Assembly: GCA_020848075.1 (NCBI GenBank) | Contig: JADLAV010000045.1 | Coordinates: 1-51,103 of the forward strand | Source: Burkholderiales bacterium | GTDB lineage: Bacteria > Pseudomonadota > Gammaproteobacteria > Burkholderiales > SG8-39 | Length of the DNA: 51,103 nucleotides | Reading direction: 5' to 3' | In this document: positions 15,502-23,790 of the stretch, one piece after another | How the letters are laid out: the number at the start of each line of letters is the position of its first letter | How positions within the stretch are numbered: position 1 is the first letter of the stretch | Notes under the pieces: generated by a model | The model's database searches: none | The model's input: the letters and a program-made list of their open reading frames with translations, nothing else | What the model was told of the DNA's origin: nothing | Position numbers and translations under genes: made by a program

Positions 15502-16884
15502 TTGGTCAGGCTGTTCCAGCATCAGTTGCCCATCGTCAGGTTGCTGCGTCTCGTGCTCGAGACGTGCTTCTTCTTCATGGCGATCGTCCTGGGCGTGATG
15601 CTCAACCGCCGCGGGCTCGCGCCGCCGTATGACGTGGTCCCCGCCGCGATGATGTTCTCGGGCATCATGGTGGCGACGATCAACGTCTTCGGGATCTACC
15701 GGCGCGAGCCGCAGTCGCGACCGGTGAGCGTGGCGGCACGGTTGACCCTGGTGCTGCTCGTCGGCATCCCCGCGGCGTATGCGTCGTTCTATCTCGTGCC
15801 CGAGAGCCACACCTACCAGGACGCGCTCGGCCTCACCGTTCTCATCACGCTCGCCGGGATGCTCGCACTGCGCCGCGGCTTCCTCGTGAGCGTCGATGCG
15901 AAGCTCTTCTCGCATCGCGTGCTCGTGCTCGGCACGGGCAATGCGGCGCAGAGCGTCGCCGATGCGCTCGCCGAGATCGGCAGCCCGTCGGTGTGGTTCA
16001 TGGGCTTCTACCCGCTGCCCTCGCGGGAGCAGAACGCGGTGGCGCCGGAGCAGGTGCTGCCCGGGAGCGAAGCGCTGCACGCCACGGTGGCCCGGCACGG
16101 CGTGAACGAGGTGATCGTGGCGGTAGAGGAGCGGCGCGGCGGGGTGCTGCCGCTTGGCGAGCTCCTCGCCTGCCGCTTGAACGGCGTCCGGGTCACCGAC
16201 CTCTCGAGCTTCTTCGAGCAGACGCGCGGCGAATTCCCGATCGAGTCGCTCAAGGCGAGCCATCTCATCTTCGGCGAAGGGTTCCGGCAGGGCCGCGTGC
16301 GCACCTCGATCAAGTGGGCGTTCGACGTCGTCTCCGCGCTCGTGCTGCTTGCGCTCGCCGCCCCGGTCATGCTGCTTGCCGCCATCGCGATCAGGCTCGA
16401 GACGCCGGGGCCGGTCGTCTATCGCCAGCAGCGTGTCGGCGCGGGCGGGCGGGTGTTCGAGATCCTGAAGTTTCGCAGCATGCGCGTCGACGCCGAGGGC
16501 GACGGCCAGCCACGCTGGGCGACGGCCGGCGACGACCGCGTGACGCGCGTCGGGCGCTTCATCCGGCGCACGCGGATCGACGAGCTGCCGCAGCTCTTCA
16601 ATGTGCTCGCGGGCGAAATGAGCCTCGTCGGGCCGCGCCCCGAGCGACCCTACTTCGTCGAGCAGCTCACCGGGCAGATCCCGTTCTACGGGCTGCGCCA
16701 CAGCGTGAAGCCGGGGGTGACCGGCTGGGCGCAGGTCCGGTACACGTACAGCGCCACGGTCGAAGACTCGGTGCGCAAGCTGCAGTTCGAGCTGTACTAC
16801 GTGAAGAACCATTCGCTCCTGCTCGACCTCCTGATTCTGGTCGAGACAGTCGGAGTAGTCCTCCTGGGTAAAGGCGCTCGCTAA
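15502..16884 (+). CDS. TIGR03013-like undecaprenyl-phosphate sugar transferase (XrtA/PEP-CTERM type)
   Basis: 460 residues from a TTG start, chosen because GGAG lies 7 bp upstream and MVRLFQHQLPIVRLL matches the family N-terminus. About 1-125 is four transmembrane helices; 130-240 is a Rossmann-like region (VLVLGTGNAAQSVADAL); 270-460 is the catalytic sugar transferase domain with KWAFDVVSALVLLALAAPVM, YRQQRVGAGGRVFEILKFRSM, TRVGRFIRRTRIDELPQLFNVLAGEMSLVGPRPERP and KPGVTGWAQV. It transfers a sugar-1-phosphate to undecaprenyl phosphate at the inner membrane, the committed priming step of exopolysaccharide synthesis. The family is tied to exosortase A loci, and prsK follows. Confidence 0.88.
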   Translation: MVRLFQHQLPIVRLLRLVLETCFFFMAIVLGVMLNRRGLAPPYDVVPAAMMFSGIMVATINVFGIYRREPQSRPVSVAARLTLVLLVGIPAAYASFYLVPESHTYQDALGLTVLITLAGMLALRRGFLVSVDAKLFSHRVLVLGTGNAAQSVADALAEIGSPSVWFMGFYPLPSREQNAVAPEQVLPGSEALHATVARHGVNEVIVAVEERRGGVLPLGELLACRLNGVRVTDLSSFFEQTRGEFPIESLKASHLIFGEGFRQGRVRTSIKWAFDVVSALVLLALAAPVMLLAAIAIRLETPGPVVYRQQRVGAGGRVFEILKFRSMRVDAEGDGQPRWATAGDDRVTRVGRFIRRTRIDELPQLFNVLAGEMSLVGPRPERPYFVEQLTGQIPFYGLRHSVKPGVTGWAQVRYTYSATVEDSVRKLQFELYYVKNHSLLLDLLILVETVGVVLLGKGAR

Positions 16885-17039
16885 AACGCTCCGGTACGCG
16901 GTGCGGGGTCTGCGCTCTCGCAACCCCGGATCGCAAGCCGGCGCCGGCTCTCGCCCATACTGTCGAAAAGTCTTACACTCGCCGTCGGTGCATTTAACCT
17001 CCTCTCACAAATGCTCTGCACCGCGCTGACAGTTCACCT

Positions 17040-17091
17040 GGATTCCCGCGAACCCTGCCCCCGAATGCCGTTATCGGGGGGCGGGAATGAC
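17040..17091 (+). repeat. Interspersed palindromic repeat, family 1
   Basis: GGATTCCCGCGAACCCTGCC begins the copy and GGGCGGGAATGAC ends it, with CCCCCGA/TCGGGGG as inner stem. It lies in the gap between the sugar transferase and prsK (16885-17129), about 40 bp before the kinase start. No other feature was recognised in that gap. Confidence 0.85.
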
Positions 17092-17129
17092 GAGCTTCGG
17101 TACGTCTTCCCCAACGGGTGGGCGCGGTG

Positions 17130-19325
17130 ATGGCGGAACCGTTCTCCAGCCCCGCCGTCTGGAGCTTCGGGCTCGGGCTCGTCGCCTTCGCGCTGTTCGG
17201 CCTGCGCCTCGGCATCGGCTGGCGGCGCGGGCGGCGGGCGATGCTGCTCCTCGCGGCCGTGGTCGCGAGCGCGCTCTGGGAAGCCGCGAGCCTCGGCTAC
17301 GCACTGTGGCAGACGGACGCCTGGTGGCTATCGGCGCGCGTTACGGATGCGGCGCGCATCGCGGCGTGGATCGCCTTCCTGCTCGCGCTCTTCGCCGAGG
17401 CGACGGCCGAAAACGCCGCAGCCGGCGCAGCGACGCCGGGGCGCAAGTCGCCGCCCCTGTGGATCGGTGCGCTCGCAGGCGTGCTGATCGTCGCATCGCT
17501 CATCACGCCGCAGTCGGCGCCCATGAAGCTGGAGCTGCCGAGCGCGGCGGTGCGCACCGGATTCGCGTTCGCGCTCACGCTGCCGATCCTCGGGCTGCTG
17601 GTGGTCGAGCAGCTCTTCCGCGGCACGCCGCGCGAGCTGCGCTGGAACATGAAGCCGCTCTATCTGGGGCTGGGCGGAGTCTTCGCGTTCGACCTCTTTC
17701 TCCATGCCGATGCGCTCCTCTTCGGCCATCTGAACGCAGAAGTGTGGGCCGCGCGCGGGATCGTGAACGCGCTCGCGATCCCGTTCGTGGCGGTGGCGGC
17801 CGCGCGCAGCCGCGACTGGTCGCTCGACATGCACGTGTCGCGCGACGTCGTGTTCCACTCGACCGCGCTCCTCATCTCGGGCGTCTATCTGCTCGGGGTC
17901 GCGGCGGCGGGCTACTGGGTGCGCTACTTCGGCGGCACGTGGGGAACGACCGTGCAGGTCGCGTTCCTGTTCGCCGCGCTGCTCACGCTGGGCGCGCTGC
18001 TCTCCTCGGGAAGCATGCGCGCCAGGCTGCGCGTCTTCATCAGCAAGCACTTCTTCTCCTACCGCTACAACTACCGCGAGGAGTGGCTCAAGGTCACGCG
18101 TCTTCTGTCGGCCGCGGAGTCCGAGGCGAGCCTGAACGAGCGCTGCGTCCGGGCGCTCGGCGATCTGGTCGAGAGCACCGGCGGCTCGCTCTTTCTCAAG
18201 CGGCAGGAAGGGTTTGCCGAGGCGGCGCGGTGGAACACCGCGGAAGTCGCCGCCATCGAGCCGGCGACCGGTTCGCTCGTGCGCTTCCTCGAGCGGACCG
18301 GCTGGGTGGTGAATCTCGAGGAGCATCGCGGCCGCGCGCAGCAATACGAAGACCTCGTGCTGCCGGAGTGGCTCGACCGCATCGCGCGCGCCTGGCTGAT
18401 CGTGCCGCTCCACGCCGGCGAGGAGCTGATCGGCTTCGCGGTGCTCGCCGAGCCGCGCACGCCGGTCGAGGTGAACTGGGAAGTGCGCGACCTCCTGAAG
18501 ACCGCGGCGCGGCAGGCGGCGAGCTACGTCGGGCAGGTGCGCGCGGCCGAGGCGCTGCTCGAGGCGCAGAAGTTCGACGCGTTCAACCGGATGTCGGCGT
18601 TCGTGGTGCACGATCTCAAGAACCTGGTGGCGCAGCTCTCGCTTCTCCTCAAGAACGCCGAGCGCCACCAGGACAAGCCCGAGTTCCGCAAGGACATGCT
18701 CTCCACCGTCGAGCACGTGGTCGGCCGCATGAACCGGCTCCTCCTGCAGCTCCGCGCCGGCACGACGCCGGTCGAGGCGCCGCGCGCGGTCTCCCTCACG
18801 GCGCTCGCCGAGCGGATCGGACGCGCGAAGGCGACGCAGAAGCCCTCGGTGACGGTGGAGGCGCCGGCGCCGGTGCTCGCGTTCGGGCACGAGGATCGGC
18901 TCGAACGGGTGATCGGCCATCTGGTGCAGAACGCGCTGGAGGCGACCCCATCCGACGGGCAGGTGGCGCTGCGCGTGCACGATGAGGGAGAGTTCGCGGT
19001 AATTGAGGTGAGCGATACGGGGGTCGGAATGAGCGCGGAATTCGTGCGCGAGCGCCTGTTCAAGCCGTTCCAGTCCACCAAGCAGACGGGCATGGGCATC
19101 GGCGCGTACGAGAGCGCGCAGTACGTTGGCGAGCTCGGCGGCCGCATCCTGGTCGACAGCCGCCCGCAGGCCGGCACCAGGGTCAGGGTGTTCCTGCCGC
19201 GCGCGGGCGCGCTGCGGAGCACGGGAAAGGCGACGGAGGAGCGATCCCTCTCGGGCGCCGATCGGACGTCCTCCCCGTCGCCGGGCGAGGGCGCGGTAGA
19301 GGAAGAGCGGAGGAACACGGCATGA
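17130..19325 (+). CDS. prsK: XrtA/PEP-CTERM system histidine kinase PrsK
   Basis: About 731 residues from ATG 17130 (GTG 17118 is four codons upstream). The first 280 residues are some eight membrane helices; a long linker (SKHFFSYRYNYREEWLKVTRLLS) leads into a GAF-like domain (330-480). Next come the phosphoacceptor region FVVHDLKNLVAQLSLLLKNAE (His about 492) and an ATPase domain with LVQNALEATPSDG (N box), VSDTGVGMS (G1) and TGMGIGAYESAQYVGELGG (G2). Architecture and the neighbours prsR and prsT identify the exosortase-A-associated kinase. It is expected to sense an envelope signal and phosphorylate PrsR, whose gene overlaps it by 4 bp. Confidence 0.9.
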   Translation: MAEPFSSPAVWSFGLGLVAFALFGLRLGIGWRRGRRAMLLLAAVVASALWEAASLGYALWQTDAWWLSARVTDAARIAAWIAFLLALFAEATAENAAAGAATPGRKSPPLWIGALAGVLIVASLITPQSAPMKLELPSAAVRTGFAFALTLPILGLLVVEQLFRGTPRELRWNMKPLYLGLGGVFAFDLFLHADALLFGHLNAEVWAARGIVNALAIPFVAVAAARSRDWSLDMHVSRDVVFHSTALLISGVYLLGVAAAGYWVRYFGGTWGTTVQVAFLFAALLTLGALLSSGSMRARLRVFISKHFFSYRYNYREEWLKVTRLLSAAESEASLNERCVRALGDLVESTGGSLFLKRQEGFAEAARWNTAEVAAIEPATGSLVRFLERTGWVVNLEEHRGRAQQYEDLVLPEWLDRIARAWLIVPLHAGEELIGFAVLAEPRTPVEVNWEVRDLLKTAARQAASYVGQVRAAEALLEAQKFDAFNRMSAFVVHDLKNLVAQLSLLLKNAERHQDKPEFRKDMLSTVEHVVGRMNRLLLQLRAGTTPVEAPRAVSLTALAERIGRAKATQKPSVTVEAPAPVLAFGHEDRLERVIGHLVQNALEATPSDGQVALRVHDEGEFAVIEVSDTGVGMSAEFVRERLFKPFQSTKQTGMGIGAYESAQYVGELGGRILVDSRPQAGTRVRVFLPRAGALRSTGKATEERSLSGADRTSSPSPGEGAVEEERRNTA

Positions 19326-20689
19326 GCGAGCAACGCAACGGCGAGAAGCGCCGCCCGTTGCTGGTGGTCGAGGACGACCTCGCCCTCCAGAAGCAGATGC
19401 GCTGGGCGTTCGACGACTACGATGCGGTGCTCGCCGAGGACCGCGAGAGCGCGATGGCGCAGCTCCGCCGCCACGAGCCGGCGGTGGTGACGATGGACCT
19501 GGGGCTGCCGCCGCATCCGGACGATCCGAGCGAAGGGTTCGCGCTCCTGCGCGAGATCCTGAGCGCCGCGCCCGACACCAAGGTGATCGTGCTCACCGGG
19601 CAGAACGACCGCTCGAACGCGGTGCGGGCGATTGGGCTCGGCGCCTACGACTTCTACGAGAAGCCGTTCGAGCCGGAGACCCTGACGCTCACGATCGACC
19701 GCGCGTATCGCCTGTACGGCCTGCAGGAAGAGAATCGCCGCCTGCAGGCCGCGCAGGCGAAGAGCGCGCTGGCCGGGTTCCTGACCGGCGATCCGAAGGT
19801 GCAGCAGATCTGCCGCACGATCGAGCGGGTGGCCGGCACCACCGCCACGGTGATGCTGTGCGGCGAGTCGGGCACCGGCAAGGAGATCCTCGCCCGCGCG
19901 CTGCACGATCTCTCGGGGCGGCGCGGCAAGCGCTTCGTCGCGATCAACTGCGCGGCCATCCCCGAGAACCTGCTCGAGAGCGAGCTCTTCGGCTTCGAGA
20001 AGGGCGCCTTCACCGGGGCGGTGAAGCAGACCCCCGGCAAGATCGAGCTCGCGCACCAGGGCACGCTCTTCCTGGACGAAGTGGGCGATCTGCCGCTCGC
20101 GCTGCAGGCGAAGCTCCTGCGGTTTCTGCAGGAGCGGGTGATCGAGCGCGTCGGCGGGCGCGAGGAGATCGCGGTGGACACGCGCGTCGTGTGCGCGACC
20201 CACCAGAACCTGAAGGACCTGATCGCCGCCAACCGCTTCCGCGAGGACCTCTACTACCGGATCGCCGAGATCGTCGTGGAGATCCCGCCGCTTCGCAGCC
20301 GCAAGGGCGATGCGAGCCTCCTCGCGCACGCCTTCGTGCGCAAGTTCGCCGAGGAGCAGCACCGCGCGTCGATGACGATCCTGCCGGAGGCGCTGGCGGC
20401 GATCGAAGCCCATTCGTGGCCGGGCAACGTGCGCGAGCTCGAGAACTACGTCAAGCGCGCGGTGATCATGGCCGACACGAACGTGCTGAAGTCCGCGGAT
20501 TTCGGTCTGGAGCCGAGCGCCGGCAACGGCGATGCGCTCAACCTGCGCGAGGTGCGCGAGCGCGCCGAGAAGGATGCGGTGGTGCGGGTGCTGGGGCGCG
20601 CGAACGGGAACATGACGCGCGCCGCCGAGCTCCTCGGCGTGAGCCGGCCGACGCTCTACGATCTCATCAACCGCTTCGGGCTGAAGTAG
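19322..20689 (+). CDS. prsR: PEP-CTERM system sigma-54 response regulator PrsR
   Basis: 455 residues. The receiver domain (10-130) has LLVVEDDLALQ and phosphoacceptor Asp59 (VVTMDLGLP), with TGQ and Lys (YEKPFEPE) at the usual places. The AAA+ domain (150-380) has Walker A GESGTGKE, the sigma-54 contact loop FEKGAFTGAVKQ, and LFLDEVGDLPL. A Fis-type helix-turn-helix ends the protein (MTRAAELLGVSRPTLYDLINRFGLK). The ATG overlaps the prsK stop by 4 bp, so the two are co-translated. PrsR activates sigma-54 promoters, in other bacteria those of PEP-CTERM and exopolysaccharide genes; a candidate site in this window is at 10994-11009. Confidence 0.93.
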   Translation: MSEQRNGEKRRPLLVVEDDLALQKQMRWAFDDYDAVLAEDRESAMAQLRRHEPAVVTMDLGLPPHPDDPSEGFALLREILSAAPDTKVIVLTGQNDRSNAVRAIGLGAYDFYEKPFEPETLTLTIDRAYRLYGLQEENRRLQAAQAKSALAGFLTGDPKVQQICRTIERVAGTTATVMLCGESGTGKEILARALHDLSGRRGKRFVAINCAAIPENLLESELFGFEKGAFTGAVKQTPGKIELAHQGTLFLDEVGDLPLALQAKLLRFLQERVIERVGGREEIAVDTRVVCATHQNLKDLIAANRFREDLYYRIAEIVVEIPPLRSRKGDASLLAHAFVRKFAEEQHRASMTILPEALAAIEAHSWPGNVRELENYVKRAVIMADTNVLKSADFGLEPSAGNGDALNLREVRERAEKDAVVRVLGRANGNMTRAAELLGVSRPTLYDLINRFGLK

Positions 20690-20771
20690 GCTCGCTCCGA
20701 TACGAACAACTGCCGACCATGCGTATACGAACCCGATTGATCAGACACCTTGGGAACCTCCGCCATCCGCT

Positions 20772-20910
20772 GTCATTCCCGCGGAAGCGGGAGGAGCCCC
20801 TCGCCTCGTCATTCCCGCCCCCCGATAACCCCGCTCGGGGGCAGGGTTCGCGGGAATCCAGGCCCGGCTTGCACAAAGGCTCGCTGGATCCCCGCATGCG
20901 CGCGGATGAC
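20772..20910. repeat. Cluster of three family-1 palindromic repeats before prsT
   Basis: Three units: 20772-20792 (GTCATTCCCGCGGAAGCGGGA), 20808-20859 (reverse copy of the long form at 17040), and 20886-20910 (GGATCCCCGCATGCGCGCGG then ATGAC). The last contains the probable prsT start codon at 20896. Confidence 0.85.
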
Positions 20911-23673
20911 TTGCTCAGAGCCTTCCTGGCGCCCCTTCTCGTGTGCGCCTCTCTGCTCGTCGCGGGGTGCGGCGAGAAGCCCGAGGCGATGGTGGCCTCG
21001 GCGAAGAGCTACCTCGCGAAGGGCGAGCTGAACGCCGCGACGATCCAGCTCAAGAACGCGCTGCAAAAAAAGCCGGAGGACGGCGAGGCGCGCTATCTCC
21101 TCGGCACCACGCTCCTCGCCGCCGGCGACCCGGCCTCCGCGGAGAAGGAGCTGCGCCGCGCGCTCGAGTACGGCTACTCGCCGGATGCGGCGTATCCGGA
21201 GCTTGCGCGCGCGCTCCTTGCACAGGGCGCGGCCAACAAGGTGACGAGCGAGCTCGCCGACCGCAGGCTCACCGACGCCGGGGCTCAAGCCAAGCTCCTC
21301 GCGCTCGTCGGCGATGCGTATCTCGCCACGCGCAAGCCGAAGGAGGCGCGCGCCGCCTTCGATGCGGCGTTGCGCGCGAAGCCGGATTCGCAGTACGCGC
21401 TGCTCGGCGAGGTAAGGATGAAGGCGATCGACGGCGATCTCGAGACAGCCGGCAAGCTCGTGGACCAGGTGCTCGCGGGCGCGCCGGAGTACGTCGACGC
21501 GCTTTCGCTCAAGGGCGATCTGCTCGCGGCTAAAGGCGACACGGCCGGCGCGATCCAGGCCTACGAGAAGGTGATCGCGCTGCGTCCGTCCGACGCGTCG
21601 GCGCACTATAACCGCGTCGTGCTGCTCGCACGCGAGCGGCAGCTCGACCGCGCAGTGGCGGCGTTGGCGGACATGAAGAAGGCCGCACCGCGCGATCCGC
21701 GCACGTTCTACGCGCAAGCGCTTCTGGCGGTCGCGCAAGGCAAGCCGGCCGATGCGCGCGAACCGCTCTCCCAGATCCTGAAGGGCGCGCCGAACCACGT
21801 GCCGACGCTGTTGCTCGCCGGCTCGGTGGAATACCAGCTTCGCTCGTATCCCCTTGCGGAGGACTATTTCCGCAGGGCGCTCTCGCAGGCGCCCCAGCTC
21901 GCCTACGCGCGCCGCATGCTCACCGCGACTTATCTGCGCAGCGGCCAGCCGCAACGCGCGCTGGAGACGTTCGAACCGCTGCTCAAGCAGGTCGGCGACG
22001 ACCCGCAACTGCTCGGGCTCGCGGGCGAGGTGTACCTGGCCAACAACCAGCTCGACCGCGCCAGCGCGTACTTCCAGAAGTCGCTCGCCGCGGACCCGAA
22101 GGGCGCCGCCGCCCGCACGCGCCTCGGGCAGGTGCGGCTCGCCACCGGAGACGTGGACCGGGCGATCAGCGACCTCGAGGCCGCATCCGAGGAGGACAAA
22201 GGCCAGATCCAGGCCGACCTCGTGCTGGTGATGAACTACGTGCGCAACCGCGAGTTCGACAAGGCGCTCGCGGCGGTCGCGACCATCGAGAAGAAGCAGC
22301 CGGACAACCCGCTCACCTACAATCTCAAGGCCGCAATCTATCTCGGCAAGCGCGACCTGCCGAACGCCCGCAAGAACCTCGAGCACGCGCTCGCGCTGAA
22401 ACAGGACTACGCGCCGGCGCTCTACAACCTGGTGCGCCTCGACCTGGCGGAAAAAAGGCCGGACCAGGCGCGCCAGCGCTTCGACACGATCCTCGCCAAG
22501 GATCCGAAGAACGAGGTGGCGCTGCTCGGGCTTGCCGAGCTGCAGGCGGCGACGCGGGCGCCACGCACCCAGATCGCCGCGACGCTCGAGAAAGCGGTGG
22601 CCGGCAACCCGACCTCGGCGCGCGCGCGCATCGCCCTCATCAACTTCCACCTGCAAGGCGCCGACGGAAAGAGCGCGCTCGCCGCCGCGATGCAGGCGCG
22701 GGCCGATTTCCCCGACAACGCGAGGATCCTCGAGCTGCTCGGGCTCTCGCAGCTCGCGGCAGGCGACAGCAATTCGGCGATCGCCACCTTCGGCAAGCTC
22801 GAGGCGGTGGCGCCGAATTCGCCGGCGCCGCTCCTGCGCCTCGCAGGCGCGCAGCTCGCCGCGAAGGACGTTGCCGGGGCGATCCAGAGTCTGCGCAAGG
22901 CGCTCGAGATCAACCCCGACCTCGTGCCGGTGCGCCAGCGGCTCGCGGCGCTCTACCTGCAGCAGGGCAAGCCGGATGCCGCGCTCGGCGAGGCCAAGGC
23001 CGTGCAGAAGCGCCATCCGGACCAGCCCGCGGGCTACGTGTTCGAAGGCGACGTGCACGCCGCGCAGAAGCAATGGCCGGCCGCCGAGCGCTCGTATCGC
23101 GAGGCATTGAAGCACGGCAAGGCCACGGTGGTCGCAGCGCGCCTGCACAGCACCTTGGAGGTCGCTGGCAAGCGCGGCGAGGCCGATGCCTTCGCGCAAA
23201 AGTGGCTGAAGGAGAATCCGAAGGACGCGGCCTTTCAGTTGTACCTCGGCGACCGCAGCTTGGCCACGAAGGACTATGCGCAGGCGGCGAAGCACTACCA
23301 CGCCGCGGTCGAGCTCCAGCCGGAGAGCGCGGTTGCGCTCAACAACCTCGCTTGGGTGTCCGCGCAGCTGAAGGATCCGAAAGCGGTCGAATATGCCGAG
23401 AAGGCGCTCGCGCTGGCGCCGGGGAGCCCCGCCGTGCAGGACACGCTCGGCTGGATGCTCGCCGAGAAGGGCGAGCTCGCGCGCGGCGTCGACCTTCTCA
23501 AGCAGGCGGCCGCCGGTGCACCGAATGCGGGGGAGATCCGGCTGCACCTTGCGAAGGCGCTCATCAAGTCGGGCGACAAGAACGGCGCGCGGCAGGAACT
23601 CGAGGCGGTCGTGAAGCTCGAGCAACAGCCGGCCGCGCGCGCCGAAGCGGAGAAGCTGCTTGCGACGCTCTAG
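20896..23673 (+). CDS. prsT: XrtA/PEP-CTERM system TPR-repeat lipoprotein PrsT
   Basis: 925 residues from ATG 20896, chosen because a lipoprotein signal follows: MRADDLLRAFLAPLLVCASL with lipobox LVAGC (Cys25). An in-frame ATG at 20719 would add 59 residues made of repeat-derived sequence. The rest is a TPR solenoid of some 20 units, for example AKSYLAKGELNAATIQLKNAL near the N-terminus and YAQAAKHYHAAVELQPESAVALNN near the C-terminus. Length and position after prsKR match PrsT. It is probably an outer-membrane-anchored periplasmic scaffold needed for exopolysaccharide or PEP-CTERM protein deployment. The start codon lies inside a palindromic repeat, so translation initiation may be affected by a hairpin. 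Confidence 0.88.
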   Translation: MRADDLLRAFLAPLLVCASLLVAGCGEKPEAMVASAKSYLAKGELNAATIQLKNALQKKPEDGEARYLLGTTLLAAGDPASAEKELRRALEYGYSPDAAYPELARALLAQGAANKVTSELADRRLTDAGAQAKLLALVGDAYLATRKPKEARAAFDAALRAKPDSQYALLGEVRMKAIDGDLETAGKLVDQVLAGAPEYVDALSLKGDLLAAKGDTAGAIQAYEKVIALRPSDASAHYNRVVLLARERQLDRAVAALADMKKAAPRDPRTFYAQALLAVAQGKPADAREPLSQILKGAPNHVPTLLLAGSVEYQLRSYPLAEDYFRRALSQAPQLAYARRMLTATYLRSGQPQRALETFEPLLKQVGDDPQLLGLAGEVYLANNQLDRASAYFQKSLAADPKGAAARTRLGQVRLATGDVDRAISDLEAASEEDKGQIQADLVLVMNYVRNREFDKALAAVATIEKKQPDNPLTYNLKAAIYLGKRDLPNARKNLEHALALKQDYAPALYNLVRLDLAEKRPDQARQRFDTILAKDPKNEVALLGLAELQAATRAPRTQIAATLEKAVAGNPTSARARIALINFHLQGADGKSALAAAMQARADFPDNARILELLGLSQLAAGDSNSAIATFGKLEAVAPNSPAPLLRLAGAQLAAKDVAGAIQSLRKALEINPDLVPVRQRLAALYLQQGKPDAALGEAKAVQKRHPDQPAGYVFEGDVHAAQKQWPAAERSYREALKHGKATVVAARLHSTLEVAGKRGEADAFAQKWLKENPKDAAFQLYLGDRSLATKDYAQAAKHYHAAVELQPESAVALNNLAWVSAQLKDPKAVEYAEKALALAPGSPAVQDTLGWMLAEKGELARGVDLLKQAAAGAPNAGEIRLHLAKALIKSGDKNGARQELEAVVKLEQQPAARAEAEKLLATL

Positions 23674-23689
23674 CTCATACGTAGTCCTG

Positions 23690-23764
23690 CCATCCCCGCG
23701 CAGGTGGGGATCCACTGTGCCTTCGCGCAGGTATGGTCTGGATTCCCGCTTGCGCGGGGATGAC
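23690..23764. repeat. Two family-1 palindromic repeats
   Basis: CCATCCCCGCGCAGGTGGGGATCC at 23690-23713 and a fuller copy at 23740-23764 (GGATTCCCGCTTGCGCGGGG then ATGAC). They fill the 117-bp gap between prsT and the dehydrogenase gene. Confidence 0.8.
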
Positions 23765-23790
23765 GGGCTTCTGCAGAGGCTCCACAGACC

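Noticed and set aside
20719-20895. Upstream ATG for prsT
   Set aside because: It would prefix repeat-encoded residues and bury the lipoprotein signal, which begins at 20896.
11861-23764. CRISPR array formed by the family-1 palindromes
   Set aside because: Copies are kilobases apart or irregularly spaced, in both orientations, with no uniform spacers and no cas genes.
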